From Theobroma cacao (lineage: Eukaryota; Streptophyta; Magnoliopsida; Malvales; Malvaceae): a stretch of DNA of 64,000 nt. Both the position numbers and the translations under genes were made by a program. Each line of letters begins with the position of its first letter. Within the stretch, counting starts at the first letter, position 1. Positions 11,390 to 23,400 of the stretch are shown one piece after another. Under the pieces are notes generated by a model that saw nothing but the letters and a program-made list of their open reading frames with translations, had not been told where the DNA came from and did no database searches. The DNA lies in NCBI RefSeq assembly GCF_000208745.1, contig NC_030853.1, positions 1,829,815 to 1,893,814 of the forward strand, given 5' to 3'.

Positions 11390-14300
11390 CTATCTATCCT
11401 TTTGGCTACCAAAAATAGCCTCCCTGGTAACAAGCTTTATTCCTCTCACCCATAGCTCAGCCATTTCAAACCCACCTTGACACACAAAATGGAACTCTTT
11501 GTTCTTGGTAGTCACAACCCGAAATACTCCAGGTTCGTTGGCATCGCCCTTGCTGCGCCTGTTCCTCTTAAAGGCTGGACTTGGTCCTAATTCTGCCTCT
11601 CGACATGTCACATTTCGTCGACTTGACTTTCCCCACTGCAGCACTCCGGCGGACCCCACCATTTTCACGTTTTTCCCGTGTGGCTTTCCCTTGCCTCCCC
11701 TGGTATGCTTCATTACAGGGGCACCACCAAGAACAAGCTTGCGAGCAAGCTCATCTAGAATCACACGTTCTGCATCATTTTTCAAGCCAGCAGTTTTTCT
11801 AGCAAGAGAGAGTGCGGTTTCCCCTTTAGCATTCCTAAAATCACAATTCGCTCCGTGTGAGATTAAGAGCTCACACATGGAACCGTGGCCTTCCCTAGCT
11901 GCTAACATAAGCGGAGTGTAGCCATCTCCATCAGGGACATTTACATCATAGCCCCTGCTTTTTAACAATTTGACAGCATCCAAATCTCCATGACGTGCTG
12001 CACAATGCAAAGCATAGAAGCCTCCAGCATTGCGGTTGCCCTTTTCAAGTGCAAAATCAAGCATCACCTTCTCAAACAGGTCACGATTCTGGTTCAGTTC
12101 AGACAAGGTAATTGCAGTCTCACCAGATTTGTTGCACAGCTTAACATCAGCCCCGGCATAAACCAGCAACCTGAATGCTTCAACATGACCCTTTAAGGCA
12201 GCAACCATGACTGCTGAGAAACCATTATCATCCTGATAATCAAGATCAACTTCTCTCCTTTCTATCAGAGCTTTTAGGGCATCAGCATCACCAGCTTGAG
12301 CAACAAACATTAAGGGAGAGAAAACTGAAACGTTGCTTGACTTGGGTATCTTTCCAACCTTGATTACGTCTAGCACTGCTTGCTGAAAACCAAGGGACCA
12401 CCGGTTTGATTCAGCAATTGAAATAGCAGACTGACCAGAGACATTAACTAAGCCAAAGTCAGCACCAGCCCTGGTCAACACTTTAAGACATTCTTCATGC
12501 CTGTACTTTGCACAAACCATCAAAGCTGTGTCACCAATATCTGTCTTGGAATTTAGATCACAACCAGAATCAATGAGGGATTGAAGGGTTGCTGACAAGC
12601 CAAGACGGGCAGCCATGTGTATCGGACGGAACTCAGTTTTCATGGTTTTAACTGGGGATTCTACATTTGCGCCACAATTCAAGAGCACTTTGACAGCTGC
12701 AGCATTGCCACAAAGGATAGCATGGTGGAGGACGGTTCTTCCATAGTGAGGTGTCTCAAGGGTGAGGTGCTGAAGGAGCATGCGCAAGATGGCACCACTA
12801 CCTTCAAAATATTCTACAGCACACCAACTGATAGCATAGGGTTCAGCCAGTCCTGCACCCACTCGAAACTCTTCACCTGTAGTCGTGTCCCACGACCATG
12901 CTCCCAGACTTACTTTAATATCGGTTGGGGTCCCAGCCTGCTTTATGTTTTTGGATGTGCAAGATAATGAGCTAAACTGGTTTAGAAGGTAAGAAACAAA
13001 TAATAAAAACAATAACAGAGAAGGATTGCTCAAAGCATGTTACTTATTTTTTAATGCAACTCTTTAAACTCTCTTTGTTGACTTATCGGGGGAATATAAA
13101 ACGCCATCTTGCTAAAATCAACTGTTCTTAAGGGAAATAAAGTACCACAAAGGTTGACCAGATCCAGATGTGATGCAACTATTATTTGAATATGCTAGAG
13201 ATTTAGATGCTAGTCATAATGAGCATTCAGATTCCAAAATTGTACATCACACAGGTATTTCGTGGCATGAAGCATTTATTTCAGAGTTTTGGAAAATTGT
13301 GTAAAACATACAGTACACTAAAAGATTAGAAGGTCACCTGTAGAAGCAAGCAAACAACAGAGACCTGCCTACTAACAACAGCAGCCACAAGTGCTGTGCA
13401 GTCAACATTTGTGTGCAAAGAAGGTTTAGACGACCGGAGCAGCTGCCTATGACTTGCACTTGCATCAACACCACACTGTAATTGAGCAGGAGAGCCATTA
13501 GATTATCATGCAAAATCTAATATAAATAACACGTAATCAAAATTACATCACAAGCTTAATAGAATGGTGGATCAACTGAAAAACACCAGTAGAAATTAAT
13601 TTATCATCTTTATGAGTTCTTGAATAATGTGGAAGTTATTATACTGCTGCCAAACTAGTAACAGATTAAAATCATCAAGAACTTATCTAATTGTCAAAAA
13701 GCCAAAGTTGGCTAAATCAGCAATAAGGGCATCAATACCAATAACCCAACTTACCATGAGGCCTAACAGAGCATGCAGGCCAACAGCAGGTAAAAGCCAG
13801 AATTACATGCCATTCTAATGGTTAAAACTGTTGACCTGCTCCATTGTTGTGTTTTATTATAGTGGGTTTTCGAGCCTTACTCATGTAAAATTTGAGGCTA
13901 AGTGGTGCATGTGATAAAGTATGATGGTTTTACCTTTATGAGGGTGTCCACCACTTCCACAAACCCCCTGCAGCATGCTGTGACGAGAGCATGAACAGCA
14001 ACATGTGGCCGAATTAAATCAGAGCCCATGAGCAGTTCTGCAAGCCTTGCTTGCCCATGGCCGCTTGCCTCTAGAAGAGCTTCCTCACAAGCTGGCTGAG
14101 AAGCCCCAGCTTTAAGCAAGATTTCGAGAATCTCAAAGTGGCCCTCCCTCACTGCTACTGTTGTTGCAAAGCCTTTGAAGAGTTTCTGATTCACATCAGC
14201 TCCTATGCTCTGTCATTTGAAGTGTACCAACTTTAGTGCATAATATAAAGGGTTTTTTGTTTTCTTTTTGACAGTTTAAGTTGGGGTAAAAAGAATTTAA

Positions 14301-16830
14301 ACTTGGCACTCATTTTTTGAGCTAATTTTACCATAAGCCTAATACTTTGGCCACAGTATAAAACACAACATGATATCATACTCTGTAAGTTTTCTTTTCT
14401 TTCTCCCCTTTTCTTAAAATCTTACAGAGGTCGATAAGAAGAAAATATTACCACTAGCATAGTGACTATTTTGGATTCTTCATCAGGTAACAAAATCTCA
14501 CAGCTACAAACAGACAAAAATGGGGAACAACACTGATTGGTAGACAGAGAAGCGTAGAACTTTCTTCAAGAAATGCATGAAGATTTCAATCAAAAAAGGA
14601 TATGGGGGATGCATCATGTAAGTGTACCGTTTTTTACTTCAAACTCAAGCCAATGCTCAGTGACAACCCAGTATGGGCGCTTGCAGAGCATATTTCCATA
14701 GAATAAATATGCAAGTCAATAAAACTTCCCGCTCTTACTTATTTTTGAATGCTATAACATCTATCTTCCTAGTTATATAATGGAAGACAAAATTTCGAAT
14801 AACTTGATGCAAAAAAAAACCAGAAACTATAATGGCCTAACGGAACAAGAAAATCTCTAATGGATTTACTTCAGGAAAGAAAAACTATGTTTATGAATTA
14901 AAAACAGGAAAAAGGACAAATTAAATCGCACACATATTATTGAACACTAAATATCTTGGACTATATTATACTCTTATATTTTCACTTTAATCAATATAAG
15001 AGAAGTATAATTGGCAAACCAAACAAGTAACATATAAATGAATGAGGACCAAATCGAAAAATTTGGTCTACAGCAGCCAAGATTAACACTGCCAATCCAA
15101 CTCTTGATCAAAGTCCAGAGACAGGATCATCTAATTTGACCAAAACAAAAGCTGAAAATGATTAAGTTTTTGTTAAAGCAAACTAAAATGATTTAATAGC
15201 CTACTAAAAGCTGTCTCAACTAAAAGATTAACAGCTCCCCAGAAAATGAAAATATTACATAGACCCTCGCCATAAACAATCAGGTAGACATATTCATTAC
15301 GAATATTTCTCAAATAGACCATTGCATTTATTATTTCTAAATATATATGAAAGACATCGGTAGCGCATACATTTACTCATGTATTTAGTTTTTACAGTAA
15401 GAAAAGGCAGTAAATTTTGTGCTTCACAGGGGGGCACAAACCAAATATTCATACCAAGGAAAGTATGAAGTAACCAGAGCAGTAGTGTTGGTAGAGATTA
15501 AAGGCAAATATTAAATACATACGAATGAAAGATAATAAAATTTACCATACTGAATTAAAGAAGCTTACTTAACTCTGTACAAATTTTCATTTTCCATTAT
15601 TATTATATGGTAATTCTTACCGTAGGTAATTCCGTAATTAAATTATGGGGACCAGAGCAGGGGAAAGCAATAAAGCGAGCAAAGACACAGTGAATCTTTC
15701 AAGATACGAAAAAGTTTTAGGTAGAAAAAGAACATTGATTTTCGAAGATTATGTCCGAGGAACATGTTAGATGTAACCTTAGCTTCCTCAATTTTTGAGA
15801 AAACCAAAAAGTTGAAAAAAGCGTAAGGAAGTAATTATTGATTAAAGAACAGAAAATTACGAGAAATAATAAATTAGCTTAAAATTCAAATAATTTGAGC
15901 ACTTCGAAAAAGTAGAAGATCAGCAAACTTCTCAGTTGAGATTGAAATTTGAATTTGAAAAAAACTCGTTTCGAAGTGAGAATATCTTATCCTCTTACTT
16001 TTTCTCAGTAGCCAAACAGAGTATCACAGAGAGTGCATGTGAAACGCTCCAAAATCGACAAATCAACAGGTAAAGCCTTTGGTTTTTACTAAATTTTGGA
16101 CAATGTCGTTAAAAATGGAGACTTCAAGAGCAACGATCTGATCCTCTTGGCCTAAAACATTGATTTTCAGTTCCAAGCTTATGATTTCGGAAATTTTCAC
16201 TTATTCGAAAAAAAAAGAATAAATTATGGAAATACTTCTTAAAAAATAGTTAAAAATCAGTGCACGCAACTCAAAAGTTTAACTCTGATCACTGAAATCC
16301 AGAGTAGCGTAAAACGCGTGAGAATCACAAGCAAAACGACAATGGAAATGAGAAAAAATCGTAAATTTCAAGAAAAAAGAGAGAACAAAAAGATTTCAAC
16401 TTTGATCATCAAAACGAGGAAAAAAATAACTGTAAAACGCGACGTTAATGAAACAGTTTGAATCACAAACCCGATCAAAACGAAAAAGCAAAAAGAGTAA
16501 AAAAACGAAACTTTTGTGTTGCATTACCAGTAGTTTCTTTACGAGAGCGACACTTCCAACATGAACAGCGAGGAAAAGAGCTGTGACGTCAGTTTTAAAC
16601 TCTTCATACTCGACGCGCACCTCACTCGCCAATTCTTCTCGTAAAACGACTTCAGTCTTCCTCGTTTTCAAGCAGACGGCGCCGACGAAGTTGACGTCGA
16701 CGAACGGATCGGCTATGCACTCGAGAGCGGACATCAGATCGCTGGATAACGAAGCTTCGAGCAGACGCTGGGAAACTTCAGCCTCGTAGTCGACGGGAAC
16801 CACCTGTCTGCTGCCGGAAAACACCATCAT
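11390..16830 (-). CDS. Ankyrin-repeat protein, 754 residues
   Basis: Four exons on the minus strand: 16830-16528, 14209-13934, 13475-13338 and 12937-11390. The N-terminus (VVPVDYEAEVSQRLLEASL, then FVDVNFVGAVCLKTRKTEVV) is conserved in a plant-specific ankyrin family. Ankyrin repeats run from about residue 85 to 590, for example GRTVLHHAILCGNAAAVKVL, NGFSAVMVAALKGHVEAFRL and GYTPLMLAAREGHGSMCELL. The tail is basic, followed by a conserved end block (GVFRVVTTKNKEFHFVCQGG, then MAELWVRGIKLVTREAIFG). No membrane segment, RING or kinase domain is visible, so it is probably an adaptor; its partners are unknown. The start was chosen where the family homology begins; an in-frame ATG at 16947 would add 39 residues. 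The last exon is open upstream into intron 3, but the CAG acceptor at 12938 and the family sequence place the border. Confidence 0.93.
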
Positions 16831-19290
16831 TGTTACACTTGGCGGTTTGTTTAAGGTAGCACCAAAAGCCAATGTAACTTCAGGTGAGAGATGGCATACG
16901 AGGATACCGAGGCTCAAGGGAGAAGCTCTCAAGAAAAAGGACAACAAAAATTAAAAAGACAAAACTTGAAATAAGTGAGCGCCAGAGACTGAAGAGAGGA
17001 TGGTGGCTTATTTATTGGAACGGTTTGTTTTTTACTTTTATTTTTTACTGCGGATAAAGATTTAGGCGGAGGATGTGAGGTGGGCCCGGGCTTTGTAAAT
17101 TGTTGGCGTCAGACAGAAGACCACTTCGCTTGAATATCGGTAATAATCGTCCGTTTGAGATCTCAAATCAGGACCGTTTGATGGGCATTAATATTGATAT
17201 CTGGACCATTTAAGTTTATTACCGATAAACGAATCTTTTAAACATTTAAGTTTTATTTGGTAAAAATTAAAAAAAAAAGCTTAACAAAATTTTTTAACTT
17301 TAATTGTTCACAAAAAGGGGTTGGTACCAAACGGACCTATTGAGACCAACAATTATGGTTAAATTAAGAATCTCTAACTAATTGATGTTGAGATAAGGCA
17401 GGGGATTTAAAATGGTAATATTTTAATTTGATTTCCTCTTTGATGCTGTTTTGCCTTATTACTTTCTTTTTGAACTTCTTTCCATGCAATTGTCAAATTT
17501 GATTGCAAACGTAATATAAACAAGAGATATAATTTCGATTAAAAATTTCAACTGCAATGAATTTGTTTTTAATCATAAAAGTATATAAATATCTCTGATT
17601 ACTATTGTAATTATTTTTAATTGTAATAGCCGGTATCAAATCAGGGTCTTAATTGAACACTTGAACTTCAGTTTAAAATGAATTTTTATTTAACTTTTAC
17701 CTATATTTCAAAATACAAAATTTCACTAGTAACTAATACAAGGTTTAAGATGCAAACAAGATTAAAAATTTACTCTCATGAAAAGAATTTTGTACTTAAA
17801 GTGGTACCAATCATGGACCTCTTTGTTAAGATATATCTCCTAATTGTCATTTGTCACTGAAACGAAGGGCAATTGGTTAAGTAGGCATTTAAACAAAATG
17901 CTAACATTTAATATTAGCATTTGTTTCGGTGTACAGAAAATATCTTAAAATGTTAATTAAGATCTCAACTTAAGTCTTATTATACGTTGAGTTTGGTCTA
18001 ATTATATGTTGATTTGTTGATTGATTTATATATTTGATTAATTTAATTAATTTTTTATATAAGATTGTAATACTTCGTCATGCTTGTAATTTACACTTGC
18101 AATTAATAATTATAATTTCATAACAAAAATAAACTAGTAATAGTAAGTTCAACAAATTTCAAGTCTTAACCCCAAAAAAGACAAAAATCACATAGTATCA
18201 TGAGTGGGAAAAGGGTAGTAATTGACAATTTTGCTAATTGGGTGACAAACAGAAGCAATGCCAGACAATTTTGCAGGGACGAGGGCATTCTTAGGAGTGA
18301 TCATGGATGGTGCTGAAAGACTTAAAGAATTGTATTGGTCATCGGATTCTTTCTACTGAAATTATACCGGTTCTTGTCTTTTCTTTGGATCATTGACGAG
18401 ACCAGAACAGCCGCGAACAACAACATGGAGACAGCCAACAAAAAATTTCGAAAAGAAAGAACAAGCAGTGACCTGCAACATGCCAAAGACATGCCATGCT
18501 GCATGCATTCAACACATGGCTGTCGGGTTTTTGTAGCATCACTGTTTTCCTATTTTAATAATTCACTGAGATTCATTGCTATCACCATTATTTTTCCATC
18601 TGCTTCTTCGATCCAAATTAGTTAACTGTCTTTTTCATTTTATTATTGTTAGTATTATTATGGTTAGCGTATGGATTATAGGTTAAATCAGTTCAAAGTA
18701 ACAGAAGGTTTTCAAAAATCAAAATGAACAACTAGAAATAGAGATATTAGTATTAAATGACAACTTTGGTTTTATGATCATGGCATTATATCCTGAACTT
18801 GTAATGTACATTTAGTTATTTTTTCCTTTTTAATAGTATAATATTATAAATTAATACTTTTTTAAGCTATTTATCTCTTTATTGTCCAACTAATGTGTAA
18901 CAACTATTTTTAAAAGCTTTTGGTATGAGATTGAGGAGTGGTATATAACATTAAAAGTAGTCAAAAACTTTAAAATTAAAAAAAGTTTGAAGAAATCAAA
19001 TAATGATTAGGGGTAGTTACCATTAGGTGAAACACAAAGAAAGTTATGATTGAAAAACAGATTGGACAAAAGTTGATTTAACTCCTACCTCAATCAATAA
19101 TTCAATAAGAAATCTTGAAAAAATTGAAGTTATGATCAAAGTTTAACAACTAAACACAATAATGATTTCATGTACGAGAAAAAAAAAAACAATTGAGATA
19201 GAAAAAATTATCCATTTTTCTAAATGCTTTGCATCATTGGCCAAAAGAAGGAAAAAAAACACTTGCATTATGAAGTATAGTAAATTTCAT
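16831..19290. other. Intergenic, ankyrin gene promoter side
   Basis: This includes the 5' flank of the minus-strand ankyrin gene. From about 17.2 kb it becomes AT-rich. No protein-coding region, RNA gene or clear repeat was recognised in it. Confidence 0.55.
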
Positions 19291-19380
19291 GTACTCGAGC
19301 ATTTAATTCATTAATTAGTGTCTGAATTCCCTGTCTAAAGATTAGAGTTCAAATCTCCTTTACTCCAATTATAAAAAAAA
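19291..19380 (+). mobile_element. Short tRNA-like SINE, copy A
   Basis: A roughly 90-bp element beginning near ACTCGAGCATTTAATTCATT and ending in an A-run. It has a tRNA-like B-box (AGAGTTCAAATCTCC). Two other copies of the same sequence occur at 34023-34115 and 50602-50690. It is flanked by an imperfect 17-bp target-site duplication, AGTATAGTAAATTTCAT at 19274-19290 and AGTATAATAAATTCCAT at 19381-19397 (two mismatches). This is the most diverged copy, so probably the oldest. Confidence 0.8.
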
Positions 19381-19500
19381 AGTATAATAAATTCCATCTA
19401 CATCTTTGCCTTGCAATCTTTTTTCAAAAATTAATCTAATCTTATGTAGATAAGTTCTATTATCAAAAGAGATTATATTTTTAATTTTTTTCTACCCAAA

Positions 19501-19650
19501 AAGTTAAATTGATAAGGTGTGTAACGTCACCACTAATAAGTCACCCAGGACTCCTATATCTACCTATGTGGAATTTTTGAAAGCACCTTGCTTATTTTTT
19601 TCTTAAGTGACTTATAAGCGATGGTGCTACACACTCATTAAGTTAACCTT
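19501..19650. mobile_element. MITE-like element with 44-bp inverted arms
   Basis: The left arm 19501-19544 and right arm 19607-19650 are imperfect inverted repeats; both carry the sequence ATAAGTCAC or its complement at the inner end and a GTTAA motif at the outer end. There is no coding capacity. I could not find a convincing target-site duplication. Confidence 0.55.
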
Positions 19651-19700
19651 TTGAGATTTATGGCTCTACCTGCAGCGTTTCTTTTCGCTGGATGCATATT

Positions 19701-20180
19701 ATCTCGACAATGTTGGATTCATGTCCACGTGAGAACCGTGATATCTTCTCTCACTTCAACAAGGATCTATTGTCCTCGGTGGCACATTGCTAGTACTTAG
19801 AGTCCGATACTAATTGTCACAATACACACCAACCTTTGTTAGGTATTATCCGCTTTGGCTTTTTGGCTTCACGATTTTGTCTTTACGATGTGGGATTTAT
19901 GTCCACGTTAGGACCGCGACATCCTCCCCCACTTCAACAAGGGTCTATTATCCTCAGTGATACATTATTTAGTATTTAGAGTCCATTCTGATACCAATTG
20001 TCACGGTCCACATTAATCCTTGTGAGGTATTGTCCGCTTTAACCTGATGGCCTCACAGTTTTGTCCCATAAAATACGCCTCACAAGTTGAAAATGGTGTG
20101 AACCCTTATATTTTCAGTATCATTCTAGTACATAGCTAATGTGGGACTCATGATTTTCTTTTCTAAGAATATGACATCCA
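19701..20180 (-). repeat. Dispersed repeat copies related to the 7.5-10.2 kb block
   Basis: Read on the minus strand, this segment contains AAGGGTTCACACCATTTTCA, ATGGGACAAAACTGTGAGG and TTGTTGAAGTGGGGGAGGAT followed by GTCGCGGTCC and AAATCCCACATCG. These correspond in order to the left flank (AAAGGTTCACATCATC, GGGACAAAGTCGTGAG) and to the core (TTGTTAGAGTGGGGGAAGAT) of the tandem array at 7.5-10.2 kb. It contains two of the ~120-bp units in tandem. Confidence 0.7.
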
Positions 20181-20402
20181 TCTTTACTCCGCGCTGAAAG
20201 TTCTTTTTAATGTAAAATTTTGTGGCTCTACTCACTGAAAGCTCATTATCTCGATGATGTAAGATTTACATCCACAAGAGAACCATTATACTTAACATTT
20301 CAAGAAAAAAGTAGGTAAGGTACTTTCAAAAATTTCATATTAAACAAGTAAAGGAGCCTTGAGTGATTTGTGATGGCATTGCACACCCCATAAGATTAGC
20401 TT

Positions 20403-23400
20403 GTTGGAAGAGTAATGATCTCGTAACATAAAACTCTAGTTAAAAAGTATAATATTAAAAAAAAGGTTAAAACCACTAAGATATATGCTATATCTATGGT
20501 AAAATTTAACATTAAAAAAATTATAAGCTTATAAAATTTAACATTACAAAAATTACATACTTGTAGCAAAGAATAAATACTCTGACAAAAGATAGTAGTA
20601 CTAGTTGTTGACACAAGGTCAAAGACGTGTGCTGCCATACGATACTTCGCATATTTTACAAACAGTGAAAAAAGAAGAATAAAGTTTACTGCCAAATTCC
20701 AAAATACTCCGTAGTCAACACAAGTAATCAACAAGCAACCTTGTTTGACTCGCAGCCTTAGTCATATCTCTTTTGACCATCAAATATTTTTTTCTTTTCT
20801 TTTTTCACTTCAGTCATCCGATCAAGTGGCCAAGAATCACGATGCCCAAATATCTAAAAACCCTGTCCTTTGACTGCGTCACATCACCTGTGATCTTGAC
20901 ACGTGTCGGTTGTAATGGTGGTAAATCTGGAGTACGTCCCGATACATCTACATCACCGTGTGTGACCTGAGGTAGCTGCGGGTCCTGACGACTGAGATTT
21001 AGTGAGGGGTCCTTGGATAGTGCTGATATCAGCGTATAGCTGGATGTACTGAATCCTTACTACCGAACAGCATCCCGGGGGATCTTTTTGGTCCCGCTAA
21101 ATCGCAGAAGATATTGTGATCTGTACGAGCGAAGCCTTGGGCAGCTTAGCTCCGCCGCAACTGCATGGTCAGCAATGAGGTTGTCTCAGCATCCCTTGCC
21201 ACGTGTTATGTCACAATGGTAAGTCAGTACCCGGACTTACTACTTGTTTGGTAGCTTGACTTTGTAAGACATCAATCATCTTACAACTGCCGTACCCTTT
21301 CAACTTCTTCTTTTATTCTAGTAATATAATTAAAAAATCCATCCAAAAACCAAATTAAAAATAAAATTTTAATATGCATTGGAAAAGCAATAAAGAAAAT
21401 TCTATTATATTTCTTCAACAAACAAAAATTAGTTTAAGATATTTTATATAGAATTATAACTTTAAATTCCTTTTAATATAAGAAATTTAATTTTATAAAA
21501 TTTTTATTATCATATTTAAAATCGATTCAACACAATTTAATCATTACTACTCGCACAAAAATTGTTGCTTAACTCTTAATCACCCTTGCCATTTAGCCAA
21601 GTCTATAAGTCAAATTTGATATGCTTCCATGACTGAATAAAGATAAACTAATAATGAGGTCATGTTGGAGCTTTAACATGCAAGCCATCAATGGGAATTA
21701 ACTTAAGAAATTAACTAAAAAGTACCAATCGAGTAGGCGAAGTTGAAGTCATGACAAATAAAAGTCTATTTTATAATTTTGTGCAATGTGTTTAATTTTA
21801 TATTATAAAAAAATTAATTTTTAAATTAAAAAATTTTAATGATAAGAGTGAATTAATAAAAACAATTTATTAGATATGTGATATAAAATTATGAAAAAGA
21901 TATAGCACCAAATGCAAATAGATAATTTTTGTTCAACCATGATTGGTGTAATTTATATTGACTTAAAGTTTTGTTTGATTGATATTTTCGTTATTAATTT
22001 TTCTTATCTTTTAAGTGTTATTTTTTTACAAAAAATAAATATGAAGTAGACAAAATTTTAATTTTTAAAATTTGCTTACAAGACAAAAGACGTCCTTCCA
22101 TTGATCGAAGAAAGTGAATATAATATAGAGATTGCTGACAATGAATTAAAACAAGGTAGTAAATATAATCAGATAAAAGTATCATTAATCTTATATCATG
22201 TTATTTATGTTATTAATTCATAGTTGTAAAACAAGGAAAAAAGCATTACCTAGTTTTATTTATATTTTCTTGAGCCGGCCAAAACCCATGATCCGTTGAT
22301 GTTGTCGAATCATTCAACATTTTGACTTCAACTTGATCCAGCTTTGAAGGGCATTAAATTCCAAGTTACTAAAACATGCGTACCGGCACTACAATAAATT
22401 TGGATTTTAACTAAATTTATTAAGTGTAACATATTTTTTATGCAATAAAATTTTAAAATGCAATGTCACTTAAATTTGACATAATATGTGAAAAAAAATT
22501 TAAATTATTTAATAAAAATTTAATTTAATTTATATATTTTTATTATATTTAATTAAAAATTATATTTTTATTTTAAATTAAATAATTTTTGATGATCAAT
22601 AATTGATTAATTGTGATCAGTTAAAATATTATTTATTATTTTATATTTATATTATATTGATGTGAAGAGTGAAAATGTAACATGTTATCGTCATGTTATG
22701 TGATATAATATAATAAATGATATTTTGATTAATAATAATTAATTAAGTTATAAAAACGTATTTGATTTTAATAATAAATTTTATTAGAGTTTGATTAAAA
22801 TAAAAAAAGTTTAATTAAAATTTTTAAAATATTATATAAAAACTAAAATTTATAAAGATTTGACTGTAACGAGGATTCATGCATGAAACAACCCTAAGTG
22901 GAGCACTCGTGCTGCCTCCTGGACGTGGAAAAACCAAAACAATAACGAAAATGGCGGGGCGGCATGGGGAAGGCCTTACACGTGTTTCTCGAATTCCATC
23001 TTCCTCACTCCTCGCCGTCCTTTTTTATCTCCTGAAGCAGCCCCCTTTTAAAAAATAAAAAAAAAATACAAAGGAAAGAAAAGAAAAAGATTAGTTAAAT
23101 TTACAGTGCTCGAGGCCAGCAGCGATTCATGTGCAGGTAATTAATGGCCGTTTCGAAGTTCCAAGAGACGATCTTTTCCCGTATCAGTTTGGACGAAGGG
23201 TACGGACACACACCACTACTTACTCGAGAATTCAATGGTGCATGGGTTTCCATTTGCTCTCTATTCAGCTTATGTCCTTTTACTTAATATGCCTCAATGG
23301 GTGGTCGGCTCCAGTGATGCTATATTAATACTGCAGTTTTTGCTGAAGACTTTTTCTACGACATATTTTAAAATTAATTAAAATATTATTATTATGTTTA

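Larger units (their letters stand above)
19501..20402. repeat. Composite region bounded by ~100-bp inverted repeats
   Basis: The reverse complement of 20303-20402 aligns over its length with 19501-19603; shared blocks include ATTTTTGAAAG, ACCTT and CTTTTTTCT or close variants. Between them lie two head-to-tail copies of a roughly 120-bp unit (19701-19820 and 19881-20004), each containing TCCACGT, ACTTCAACAAGG, a TCTATT-TCCTC stretch and AATTGTCAC. A partial third copy lies at about 20248-20290. There is no open reading frame. This may be a non-autonomous TIR transposon or two MITE copies flanking an older repeat. Confidence 0.6.

Noticed and set aside
12938..13033. Open upstream extension of ankyrin exon 4 that looks like a signal peptide (MSNPSLLLFLLFVSYLLNQF)
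   Set aside because: It lies between a good CAG acceptor at 12938 and the exon 3 donor at 13337, and the family sequence runs LLLQ directly into AGTPTDIKV. It is intron sequence that happens to be open, T-rich on the coding strand and therefore hydrophobic.
16831..16947. N-terminal extension of 39 residues on the ankyrin protein from an upstream ATG
   Set aside because: Homology begins at MMVFSG/VVPVDYEAEVSQ; the extension is not conserved in what I recall of the family. It cannot be excluded, but the internal start is favoured.
20880..21240. Possible structural RNA such as 5S rRNA or SRP RNA in the GC-richer island
   Set aside because: I compared it with remembered motifs of these RNAs and found no match.
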